52,814 nucleotides of DNA from Jaapia argillacea MUCL 33604 (lineage: Eukaryota > Basidiomycota > Agaricomycetes > Jaapiales > Jaapiaceae): positions 84,459-137,272 of the forward strand of contig KL197770.1 in the NCBI GenBank assembly GCA_000697665.1, written 5' to 3'. The translations under genes and the position numbers were made by a program. Numbering within the stretch: the first letter of the stretch is position 1; each line of letters starts with the position of its first letter. Of the stretch, positions 42,791-52,814 are shown piece after piece. The notes under the pieces are model-generated. The model was not told the origin of the DNA. It worked only from the letters and a program-made list of their open reading frames with translations, and did not search any database.

Positions 42791-45700
42791 TTAACGATAC
42801 CGATTATCAACAGGACATTTTCCTCTCAGGTTCCAGATACTCACTGCTAAATTATTCTAACGCATTGCATACGGACAGTACCATAGAAGTAGATAGTGGT
42901 ACCACGGTGAATCTAGTCCCTGATGCTCCCACAGGTATCGGACTGGATAAAAACTCACTAAAACAACTACACACCCAAACTGCTGAACAGTTCTGGTCTT
43001 CTATGAAGGAGCGTAGTCAAAAAGATCAACTCGCTATGCTTCGTAGATGGACTCCCAGAGCTAGACGCTCTGAAGTTGCATCACCACAGATCCTGAAGGA
43101 ATTGATTTCCTCAGCGAATCCTGTGGAAGCAGTGGCCGAGTTGCGGGAACCTCGCAAATATTGTTGGATTCGTAAAACCACTACAAACCGAGGGTTTGAA
43201 CTGGACGTTGACGTACGAATCAAGAATCTTCAGACTCAAGAAGTCTTCAATGAAAAGGCCTTGATCGATTCGGGATGTACCTTTTCAGCTATCAATGCTA
43301 AATACATCGACAAACTGGGTCTGGATACCATCGAGTTTGCTAGGCCTGCAGCGGTTTACAACACTGATGGCACTCGCAACTCCACTTCCATCACTTGCTA
43401 TTGCCAAGTCGAGATGGAATTGTTTGGCCACAAGGAATCTATTTCCTTGTGCGTAACAACGCTGGCTCGTCATAATATCTTCATTGGTTATGATTGGTTG
43501 ACTAAACATAACCCTGATATCAACTGGGTTGATAGTACGCTCGTTTTTAATTGTTGCCCCTCCGAGTGTGGGGTTACGCCTGATTTGCTTTGATGCGCCG
43601 ATGTGGGTCATTCACTTGGGTTGGATGATGTCGATTTTCCCGACAACGACAGTGGTGATCTGGAATCTCACCTTAGGAGGGGAGATAGAGTCTTTGTAAC
43701 TCATTTTGAACCTGCTTGTGTACGAGCCACTGGCACATTGTCAACCCAATTGGCCATAGAAGCGGAACTAAAACGCGAAAAGAAGCATTGGACCGAGATT
43801 GTATCTCCACAATTCCACGACTTCGTGGACGTTTTCACCAAGGAGGACTTCGAAAACACTCCTGACTTGCAGATCTGGGATCACGCCATAGAATTGAAAC
43901 CAGGTTCGACACCTACGGATTGCAAACTATACCCACTGTCACCAAGTGAACAAAAGGAACTAGATGTATTCCTGGAAGAAAATCTGAATACTGGACGTAT
44001 CAGACCTTCTAAATCACCCATGGCATCACCATTCTTCTTTGATAAGAAGAAAGACGGATGACTCAGACCGGTACAGGACTACCAAAAGCTCAACGATATG
44101 ACGATCAAAAATCGTTATCCACTTCCACTCATTGGAGAACTGTTCGATAAATTAAAAGATGCCAAATACTTCACGAAGTTAGACATTCACTGGGGATATA
44201 ACAATATCCGCATCAAGGAAGGAGACAAATGGAAGGCTGCCTTTAGGACAAATCGAGGATTGTTCGAACCTCTGGTTATGTTCTTCGGGTTAACCAATTC
44301 CCCTGCCATGTTTCAAACCATGATGAACGAAATCTTTCGTGAATTAATCAATGATGGCCACATCATCATCTATATGGACGATATATTAATATTCACCAAA
44401 ACCCTGGAGGATAATCGTTGAGTCACCAGACAGGTTCTGGAAATTCTTCGACAACATAAATTATACCTCAAACCAGAGAAGTGCGAATTCGAGAAAGAAA
44501 CCGTGGAATACTTAGGACATATCGTGTCTGCAGGGCAAATCTCTCTCGATCCAGTCAAGGTTCAGGGAGTGCTTGGATGGCCATTACCAAAGTCCAAACG
44601 AGACATCCAATCCTTCCTCGGGTTTTGCAATTTCTATCAACGATTCATAAAAGGGTTTAGTGAGATTGCACGACCCTTAAATGACCTTACTGGAAAGACT
44701 GACTTCCGCTGGACGGATAGTCAACAACAATCCTTTGAAAGTCTCAAAACAGCGATCACATCCACACCCGTCCTTCATCATCCCACTAACACCGACAAGT
44801 ATCGTGTGGAAACAGATGCTTCCAACTATGCTGTAGGAGCTGTGCTCTCTCAACATCAAGAAGGAAAATGGGTTCCGATCACCTTTATGTCCAAATCCAT
44901 GAATGACATTGAACGAAATTATGAAATTTATGACAAAGAAATGCTCGCAATAATGAAAGCTCTCAGGGAATGGTGTCATTACCTTCTCGGAGCGGAACAA
45001 GAATTTGAGGTCCTTACCGATCATCAGAACCTCACATACTTCTGTTCACCTCAGAAACTCAATCAAAGACAAGCACGTTGGTACACGGAGTTAGCCGAAT
45101 ATCATTTCACACTACAACACAAGGCTGGAAAAGAAAACACCAAAGCCGATTTGTTGTCTTGTCGTCAAGATCATAGTGATGGACGAGAAAATGATAACAA
45201 CGACATCACAATGCTCAAACCCCATTGGTTCCAACATTGGATGAGATCAAATGAGGTTGTATTCGAGGAAGTGACACCGCCATCTTGGGAATGATAAAGC
45301 ATGCTAGGAGGAAAACAGATAAATCAGTGGAGATTGCTCTGCAAACAAAGAAGCCAGGCTTCGTAGAGCATGACGGAATAATAGAGTGGAAGGACCGTAT
45401 ATATGTTCCAAAAGACCCGACAATTCACGAAGAAATCATTCGACATCATCATGACGTACCAGAAGCAGGACATCCAGGAGCCGCCAAAACCCAACAAATG
45501 ATCACATGTGACTATTGGTGGCCCACGATTCAATATGATGTCAAGAAGTATGTTGATGGATGCGTGGATTGTCAACACGCTAAACCTCGTCGAGGCGCTA
45601 CCCACGCTCCCTTACACCCAAACCAAATACCGGATTTACCAGGAGAAATAATCGGAATCGATATGATTGGTCCATTACCGATGTCCAAAGGATGTGACGC

Positions 45701-46790
45701 TCTTCTCGTCATAACCAATCACTTAGCCAAGAATATACAACTATTACCCATCACCACCGGATTGTCCGCACCAGGAGTCGCCCAACTCTTCTGCGATCGA
45801 TGGTGGTGCGAATTCAGGTATCCCCGAAAAGTTGTCAGTGATCAAGGAACTCAGTTCGTATCGAACTTTATGAAAGAGCTCCATAGCCTTATGGGAATCA
45901 GCATGAACCCATCAACTGCCTATCATCCTCAGACTAATGGTCAGACAGAACGCATAAATCAAGAGGTTGAACTCTACCTCCGCATCTTTATCAACCACCA
46001 TCAGGATGATTGGTACGATTGGATCTCCCAGGCTGAATTCGCATATAACAACAAAACACACTCCACTACGGGATACTCTCCTTTCTATTTGTTATACGGC
46101 CGACATCCGTGGACCGGAGTCAATTATCGAAGAAAGGCAAATAACGAGTCTGTCCAAGACTTCCACAATCGGATGCACAGAACTTGGGATGATGCCAAAG
46201 CCACAATGGCTAAAGCACAAGAACAAATGAAGTTACATTACGATCAAAAGAAGTCTGACTTGTATCACTTCAAAGTTGGCGACATGGTATGGTTGGAAGC
46301 TATGAATATTATGACGGATCGTCCTATGAAGAAGTTGGACGACAAACGATATGGCCCCTTTAAAATCATAAAACAACATGGATCCGCCTATGAACTCGCC
46401 ATTCTGATCGAATGGAAGAAGCAACGAATTCATCCAGTCTTCAACGAAGCGTACTTCCGTCCTTACAAGAAGAGCGAATACAGTAACCAGAAGAAGCCTC
46501 CTCCTCCTCCCACAATCGTCAGTGATGGTTCGGAACAGGAGATTGAGACCTTGACCCAGTACCGAGAACACAACAGTAGTATTCAATATATGGTCAAGTG
46601 GAAAGGACAACCTTCTGGGGACAACCAATGGATGGATTGGAAGTTTGTGAAGGAACAACGAGAAGATTTGATGAAAAAGTTCCATCGAGAGCATCCTGCT
46701 TATCGACCTCCGGAGAAGCTGATCTTACACTCTCTCCAGGTTCGGGCACTTCCACGTGATGCTCTGGATTGCAATGACGATGATCCATGA
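42751..46790 (+). pseudogene. pol: pol (protease, reverse transcriptase, RNase H, integrase, chromodomain), interrupted
   Basis: The frame is -1 relative to gag and overlaps it for about 40 nt. Protease active site DSG at 43267. RT with the catalytic pair in YMDD (44371-44382). RNase H start VETDASNYAVGAVL (about 44808) and TDHQNLTYF. Integrase zinc region with the H..H..C..C pattern (about 45447-45577) and the D,D-35-E core (GIDMIGPL, VVSDQGTQF, TNGQTERINQE). The chromodomain near the end reads YMVKWKGQPS..NQWMDW (about 46588-46645). Breaks: TGA at 43591, 44059 and 44419 in frame, and a one-base frameshift near 45285-45294, between RNase H and integrase, where a TGATAA is met. No other decay is visible. 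Confidence 0.9.
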
Positions 46791-46803
46791 GGACATGGAC
46801 CTT

Positions 46804-46816
46804 GAGGGGGGGGTAA
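46804..46816 (+). promoter_or_regulatory. Polypurine tract (plus-strand primer) before the 3' LTR
   Basis: GAGGGGGGGGTAA lies directly before the TGTC that opens the 3' LTR. Confidence 0.8.
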
Positions 46817-47120
46817 TGTCATGTACTTTTTGCTTTCGGTCACCTGACCCATAGAACATTCCTTACTATTCTAACCTGTAGCATTAAGGACTCTTCTGAC
46901 TCGGTATGACGCCTTATTGCACCATCGGACTATTATTAGATCACTCATGTAGTATATAAGCTTGTACCACTTCAATGCAAACGCCAGTCTTGAGCTGGTC
47001 TATTCCAAACCAGCCACACCTGTGTGTCATCGGTCGACCTCATTACTCCTTGATTGCTACTCGCACTACTCTTCCGGTGTTGCTGCCAGTCACATCCCTG
47101 GTTGTTGTTTGTTGCTGACA
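46817..47120 (+). repeat. 3' LTR, 304 bp
   Basis: Identical to the 5' LTR except for two bases, both C in the 5' LTR and T in the 3' LTR, and both in CpG. Confidence 0.92.
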
Positions 47121-47279
47121 CAGACTTTCCACATACACCAGGACTCAACTTGAAGCTCAAACTTCGATCTCTGGGACGCCGTTCATCATTGAGGGTTTTC
47201 TCAACCAAGCACCCCAACCGGCTAGGAGACCGAAGGGAGCCTCTTCGCGTCCTTCTCTTCACAGCTTGCATTCCCGATC

Positions 47280-47475
47280 CACTTACTAACTCAGTCGGCC
47301 CTCGAGCTCTTGCTCTACAGCATCAACTGATAGTCGTAATCACTGTATCTCGCTCACCCGTCCTCTAGTTTCTGCAATGTACTTGGGTAGACCCTCGGAT
47401 CAACATTTCGGTCAGTTGCTTTTCATATCCCATCACTGTATTGTCGTGTCCACCTTGTAGCGTTGCGATACGATG
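47280..47475. repeat. Kinase 3'-flank repeat, copy 3
   Basis: Matches 32150-32327; it lies 3' of K6. Part of the K5/K6 segmental duplication. Confidence 0.75.
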
Positions 47476-47649
47476 CACACACATTACTCTGCAACGTCCA
47501 ATCGCAGGCCATTTGCCCATTCTCCGGATCACCCAATTCCAAACCCACGAACGGCGCACACAAACAAATTATACCTCGCGTACCCAGTGTCCGTAAAAAT
47601 ACAAGGTCCCAATACATTTCCATCCGACCTCATCCCATACCCCAACGAC

Positions 47650-50600
47650 TCAACGACGCCTACTCCTAACCGGCACCGCCAACTTCCCCTCCAAAGACTG
47701 GACAACATCAACAGCCCAAGGCCGATCCTCAGGCCAATGATTCCAACACGTCTGAACAACGTCCCATAAAATATCGGGCATCACTCTCTCCCCACTCCGA
47801 TTCTTTGAATCTAATTTATAAGGCCGCTTCTTGTCCTTCACAACGTGTTGGTCGATATCGGCAGTGGCTTTATTCCAGAATGGTGCTTTTCTGGCGTAGA
47901 GCTGGAACCACACACACACACATATATATAAATCCAATGTCAGCAGAGAGACAAAGGAAGGGTAGACGTTGAAAGGGAGAGAACGAACCTCCCAACATAA
48001 CATGGCAAAAGCATACACATCACTAGCAGCAGTTGCCTTCCCATCCAACCCATCGTCCTTACTCAAAATTTCAGGAGCCATATAAACCTTGGTACCTCCC
48101 TGCGCGAGACTCGCAGTAATGTAGAACACCGAGTTGGGGTTGGTAAACAATCTCGTCAACCCGAAATCGCACAACTTTCCACGATATTTGGATGTCACTA
48201 ACACATTCGTCTAGTCCACAGAGGAAATCATCAGTAATGGAACGAGATATGAATAAGGTGAGGCTCACCCCGGATATATCACCATGAAAGACCCCCTGCG
48301 AATGCAAGTAAGTCAGACCATTCGCAACGTCCATTATCTAAAACGTACACATCAGCTCAGGCTCTTTCCCGAAAAACAAAGTACCAAAACGTACCACCTG
48401 ATTAACATAGATAACATCGACGTTCTCCAATTTACTGAACGTCGACGCATTCACAAAGTCGCTCAGCTCTAGGACCATATGCACCGTGGTGTCGGAAGCG
48501 ATATCCGAGGACGAAGAGTTGCTGCCCCAACCAGTGGATGTATCCAAAGAATCAGAGTCGGGCTTCCAAATCCCATGGAATCGTAGAATAGATTCGTGTT
48601 GTAGCTGTTTCCAAGCCAGAGTCTCCATACATAACGCCTAAAGCAACGACCGAACCTTCAGCTTTCTCTGCCCGGTCAACCCACCAAGAGAATACACTTA
48701 CTCTTCGTCGACGGTCCCGAGATTTAGGATCAGGATCGTTAAGATGTCGGAACACTTTCAGCGCAACAGGTTCTCCGAGGTACGTTCCTCGGTAAACATT
48801 CGACCATGCGCCCCCACGCCATGGAGTCTCGTCCCGAGTAACTTGGTCCGATGGAATGAGGATCGAAGAGGGGAACATCTCGGCTTTCCTAGCGAGGTTC
48901 ACTAGCATTCGTAACGACCTTCGACGTAACACTGGCACGTCTTCGTTCTCACTCCGGGCAAAGAACTGGTATATCGCACCCCTTGGAAGTGTTTCATTCA
49001 ACACCTCATGGCGTAGCACGGTCAACTGAAGTCGGGACAGGACGAAGATATCGACTCACCAGTTGCAAAGCATCCAGATACCGTTGCGCCTCGATTCCAC
49101 GAAATTGTGAGACATATAGACACGCATCCTTGTTTTGCTGTAGATGCCATAACCAATTTATGACCTGTCTCCCTGGAGTACCAGAGTTGTAAGCAGGTTG
49201 CGGCCGGATATCTCTTTCGAAATATGTTGCAGGGTCATCAGGAGTAGGGTTCACCACATTCGGAAGGGTTAGCCCGTATTGAGGCCACAGCTTGATGCTT
49301 TCTTCAAAGGCGGTTTCGAAATTTGTCAGGTCTGGAGGCCACGAAGTTGGAAAGACGCAAAATTCGACCCCGATTTCCTTCACAACGGCATGCGAGGTGG
49401 TTGAAGGCAACAATATCTATCAAGCCAAAGAAAATCAGAGATTTTTAATCAAAAATCGAAGTGACTCGCTTACTTTCCAGGTTTCACCAGGTTTTTCACC
49501 CGGTTTCTGGAGCAATCGACACACGCGGTTGATTCCCAAAATTTGACGTGTTTTGCTTTCTGCTCGTTTCCTCTCGGCCTGATTCTTTGCTTGTTGTTTC
49601 GCTTTGACCCCTTCCTGGCGCCGATGATGAAGAAAGCCGTATACGTCTTGATATGGGCGAACTGAAAATCCGATATCCTTCAAACGCTGGATCAATTTGC
49701 CGGCTTTGGAGTTCGTCGAGTAAAGGCGCGAGAAGAGGGCGCATTCGGAGTGGTCAATGTATAAGTACGATTCAGGCAACGGGTTCGCAGCAATGTGAAG
49801 GACATAGGCTGAAGGTGGCGGTTCAGTTCCATCACAAGTTTTCAAAGGTGTCAAAATATTACCGATGGAGAGGGGTGTGACAAGGAGAGCAGCGGATGCC
49901 CGGGACGATACGATCCATCGGCGAAGCAACTCAACCCTCGACCAGGGATCAGGTACTTCGACGAGCTGGATTGAATCGGAGACGTCTTTCGGTCGTTCCC
50001 AAAACATGTCAACCATAATCTGATCAAGGAATTTTAGCGTAATTGCAGGCTGGTGATGCTGAATACTCGACTCCAGGGCCCTAATTTGCAGATGGGTAAA
50101 GAGACGGGAGTCCAAGCCGATAGAGCGACCCAGGCAGTTTTTCTGGTGTAAATGTCGTTGGGAGAGGTACAATCCCGAATTGGTTTCGACTTACAATGAT
50201 CCACTCCATCCAGGGTTCCAGTCCAACGGGAAGAACTGTCCATTGATCTTCCACCAGGAAATATCTTTTTGCCCTCGTAACATCTTCATCGTCCACAAAC
50301 AAATGGAGTGTTGATTGGGATACGATGGCAACAGCCGAAGTGGCTGAAAACCTATAATCTGTCCATCAACGCCAAGAACGCTTAGGGATGGTTTTGACGA
50401 ACCCAGACGCCACACGTTCAACCCGCCGGTCGCCTGAGCGGAGTGGTCGAGATCCGTGAGAATTCTGGTTGGGAATAACGCTGGACCGGAACCAGGTAGC
50501 ATAAGCACAGCAGCACGGGGCGACGAGCGACGATGTGACGCACTAGTAGTCCACCTCTCGCTGCAGCATCTCAGTTCTCAGTTTCTGTGGGGAAACAACG

Positions 50601-50664
50601 GCTTGATGAACGTGCAAAACGCGAGTCTTAGCGGTACGAGACTTACAGAAAGATTATCCTCCAT
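47650..50664 (-). CDS. Non-RD tyrosine-kinase-like protein kinase with full N-terminal region (K6), 784 aa
   Basis: Exons 50647-50664, 50544-50584, 50403-50480, 50195-50351, 49863-50142, 49474-49808, 49060-49416, 48702-49004, 48395-48637, 48269-48337, 47989-48210, 47650-47901. Eight exons have the same length as in K5. ATG 50664 opens a 6-codon exon (MEDNLS). Blocks: TLHLFVDDEDV, SIGLDSRLFTHLQI, FLDQIMVDMFW, LLRRWIVSSRASAALLV, ESYLYIDHSECALF, DVYGFLHHRRQEG with a basic/acidic helix, LPSTTSHAVV, FRGIEAQRYLDALQ, linker LRRR. Kinase: RGGAWSNVYRG, VALKVF, HGDISGTN, CDFGL, MAPEIL, DVYAFAMLCWE. Catalytic residues complete; HGD instead of HRD. The C-terminus ends VRSRRR where K5 ends PHG. Its last intron holds a CA/TA microsatellite. 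It lies between the retrotransposon and K7, same strand as both kinase neighbours. Confidence 0.87.
47909..47930. repeat. (CA)n(TA)n microsatellite in the last intron of K6
   Basis: About 22 bp of CA then TA units, absent from the K5 intron; it lengthens this intron to 87 nt. Confidence 0.8.
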
Positions 50665-51190
50665 AGAGAGTAATGAAGAGGTTGGAATGGCTTTTGCAAG
50701 TGTAAGTAGATGGGAGGAGGCGAGGCTTGTCAGACTCACAAGGTAACCCGTTCTCTATTTATTCTCAAAAAGCCGGCGGTGTAGGGCATTGCAACCGTCC
50801 CGATTAACCGAGACAAGACATAAGGACCCACAGAGCGACGTGATATCATTCCAGCACACTGGAGACAACAAAGCAGCGAGCACTGGTTGCCAGGCGCGGA
50901 GGAAGGTGTCGTTTCTTGTTCTTCTTGAGCGATCAAGTTCGCAACTGTGGCGAATTTGAAATTTGGGTCCGATTCAGAGAGGAGGCGGAAGGAGAGTGGT
51001 GAGATGACGGGATGGCCACGGAGGGATTTGTATATGTGTACATCCACAACCAGACATTGCCACAGCGCAATCGCGCCCAACATTCTCGCAAAAGAAAACA
51101 CAAGTACCCATCTCAAGTCCATCAATAACGATAGCAATACTAAATGTACATCCAATCATGCAAACCGTCGCGTGCAATATCCCCAACCGC
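50665..51190. other. Between K6 start and K7 stop
   Basis: Holds the K6 promoter. On minus, 50890-51110 reads open (includes VDVHIYKSLRGHPVISPLSF and AQEEQETT), and its AQEEQETT part matches the K5 upstream flank near 35920. It may be an exon of a gene broken by the duplications; no family recognised. Confidence 0.35.
50755..50768 (-). promoter_or_regulatory. Candidate TATA box of K6
   Basis: The minus strand reads GAGAATAAATAGAG about 100 bp before ATG 50664, aligned with the K5 TATA candidate. Confidence 0.5.
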
Positions 51191-52681
51191 TTACCGACGC
51201 CCACCGCTAACCGGCGCGAACTGCCTCTCCAACCATCTTACAACCTGTGAAGCCTCAGGCCGATACTCAGGTTCATCACTCCAACACCTCTTAAGAACGT
51301 CCGGCAAGAAACCGGGCATCGCTCTCACCCCAGGCGAAGTCCGTGGGTTCAATATAGGCGGTCGCTCGCCCGACGCTACATGTTCAACAAGATCATTTGG
51401 AAGCACGTCCGAAAACGGTGGTTTCCTGGCGTAGAGCTGTAACATACACATACACACATCAGAGACAATGGGAAAAGTGAATCTTGAATAGGAAACAGAC
51501 GAACCTCCCAAGACAACATGGAAAACGCATAAATGTCACCAGCATCAGTCGCCTTCCCATCAAGTCCATCCTTCTTAAGCAAAAGTTCCGGAGCTAAATA
51601 AACCATAGTACCTCCCTGCGCCAGACTCGCAGTAACGTATAAAACCGAGTTGGGGTCGGTAAACAATCTCGTCAACCCAAAATTGCACAACTTTCCACGA
51701 TGTTCGGATGTGACCAGCACGTTCGTCTGGTCCACGAGGGACATATCAGTGATGTGTTAGAATGTGAATAAAGAGGGTCTCACCCCGGAGATATCACCAT
51801 GAAAGATTCCTTGCTCGTGCAAGTATTCCAGACCCTTCGCGACGTCCAATATCTAACACATACACATCAGCTCAGGCTCTCTCCAAAAACAAATGGCCTC
51901 AACGTACCACCCGATTCACGGAGGTGACGTCAATTTTCTCCATTTTGCTGAACATAGACGCTTGTACAAAGTCGCTCAGCTCTAGGACCATATGCACCGT
52001 GGTTTCTGAAGTATTATCTGACGACGCAGAGTCATTGCCCGAATCAGTGGAGGTATCCAAAGTATCTGAACCGGGTTCCCAAATCCCGAAGAATCGAAGG
52101 ATAGATTCATGTTGAAGCTGCTTCCAAGCCAGGGTCTCCAAACACAAACCCTAACACAACGACCGAACCAAGCCGAAACATCAGCTTTCTCCATCCATTG
52201 AAACCACCAAGAATTCCACTCACCCTTCGACGACGTTCCCGTTGACTAGGATCAGGATCCTGAAGATGGTGCAACACCTTCAACGCGACAGGTTTCTCAG
52301 ACTCAGAGTACGTTCCTCGGTAGACATTCGACCACGTGCCCGACCGCCACGCAGTAGGTTCCCGACTCACGTGGCTCGATGGGATGAGGATTGAAGAGGG
52401 GAACATCTCGGCTTTCCTGGCGAGGTTGACAAGCATTCGTAACGACCTTCGACGCAACAATCGCACATCTTCGTTCTCACTCTGAGCAAAGTATCGATAT
52501 ATCGCACCATCTCGATGCGATTCATTCAATACCTCATGACAGAGTAGGGTTAACCAAAGTTTGAAGTAGGACGAAGAAATCGGCTCACCAGTTGCAAAGC
52601 ATCCAGATATAGTTGCGCCTCTTTTCCACGAAGTTGTGAGATATAGAGACACGCATCCTTGTTTTGCTGTAGATGCCATAA
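51191..52681 (-). pseudogene. Truncated non-RD kinase gene with NFG in place of DFG (K7)
   Basis: Exons 52589-52681 (partial), 52224-52532, 51908-52150, 51784-51852, 51505-51726, 51191-51436; borders match K5/K6. It retains the end of the helical block (QLYLDALQ region), the linker with LRRR and MFPSSILIPS, a glycine loop WRSGTWSNVYRG, Lys in PVALKVL, HGDISGTN, and LAPEL. The metal-binding DFG Asp is Asn (KLCNFGLTRLF, near 51690), and the loop before the lysine has three extra residues (YSESEKP). The 5' part is cut at CCATAA|TGTCACG, where an LTR begins, so no start or N-terminal region remains attached in this window. It is a decayed gene; the pseudokinase change may have come before or after the insertion. 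Confidence 0.8.
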
Positions 52682-52814
52682 TGTCACGTTCTTTTTATTT
52701 CTGATCACCTGACCCATAGAACATTCGTTTGTATTCTAACCAGTAGCATTAAGATCTCGATATGACGCCTTATGGTACCACGGACTATTCTTAGGATAGC
52801 CATGTAGTATATAA
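52682..52814 (+). mobile_element. Partial LTR related to the 39-47 kb element, inserted in K7
   Basis: Starts TGTCACG and shares CACCTGACCCATAGAACATTC, TAGCATTAAG, ATGACGCCTTAT and CATGTAGTATATAA with the 304-bp LTR, but with many substitutions and short deletions. It is an older or sister family member. It runs off the window, so a solo LTR and a full element cannot be told apart. Confidence 0.85.

Larger units (their letters stand above)
39014..47120 (+). mobile_element. Ty3/gypsy chromodomain LTR retrotransposon, 8107 bp
   Basis: It is bounded by 304-bp LTRs that differ at only two bases. The LTRs begin TG and end CA. The flanks are CGGAC (39009-39013) and CAGAC (47121-47125), a 5-bp target duplication with one mismatch. 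Order: 5' LTR, long leader with three open frames, gag, protease, reverse transcriptase, RNase H, integrase with chromodomain, polypurine tract, 3' LTR. The protease-RT-RH-IN order and chromodomain place it in the chromoviruses. Four in-frame TGA codons and one frameshift make this copy unable to produce full proteins, although the LTRs say it is young. I did not find a clear tRNA primer-binding site next to the 5' LTR. Confidence 0.92.

Noticed and set aside
42335-44421. Idea that the four in-frame TGA codons are programmed readthrough or selenocysteine
   Set aside because: No readthrough context or SECIS-like structure was seen, fungi of this kind are not known to use selenocysteine, and the LTR differences show the same C-to-T at CpG. 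Mutation explains all of it.
45283-45294. Programmed frameshift between RNase H and integrase
   Set aside because: Ty3/gypsy pol has no frameshift here. A single-base loss in an A-run next to TGATAA is simpler.

Overview
The window looks like nuclear DNA of a filamentous basidiomycete, probably an agaricomycete. Genes are cut by many 50-90 nt introns with GT..AG ends and CTGAC/CTAAC-like branch sites. The gene content (expanded tyrosine-kinase-like kinases, LtrA-type membrane proteins, a chromodomain Ty3/gypsy element) fits that group. I cannot name the species. No rRNA, tRNA or CRISPR was seen. Exon borders below were read by eye from splice signals, reading phase and comparison between paralogues in the window.

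Layout. 1-8 kb: a broken copy of the 3' end of a major facilitator (MFS) gene (296-765), kinase gene K1 (minus, 2278 to about 5.2 kb, 5' part degraded), and the intact MFS transporter gene (minus, 5940-7733). 8-18 kb: kinase genes K2, K3 and K4 in tandem on plus, with a 1.8 kb hAT-like transposon between K3 and K4. 19-27 kb: two tandem LtrA-family membrane-protein genes with the same 13-exon structure. 27.5-30.5 kb: a thiamine-diphosphate enzyme (minus). 32-52.8 kb: three closely related kinase genes on minus (K5, K6, K7). A complete, young Ty3/gypsy chromodomain element lies between K5 and K6 (39014-47120), and an older related LTR cuts K7 at the window end.

The dominant feature is the kinase family: seven genes in 53 kb. 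All have a catalytic loop reading HGD instead of HRD (non-RD kinases), a conserved LRRR-containing linker before the kinase domain, and one exon of exactly 69 nt coding the catalytic loop. K4, K5 and K6 also share a roughly 400-450 residue N-terminal region made of ordered sequence blocks that I do not recognise; K1 keeps remnants of it. K2 and K3 lack it. K7 has NFG in place of DFG and is truncated, so it is a decayed pseudokinase gene. The family looks like a birth-and-death cluster shaped by segmental duplication and transposon insertion. A role in signalling or self/non-self sensing is an inference only, by analogy with plant and animal non-RD kinases.
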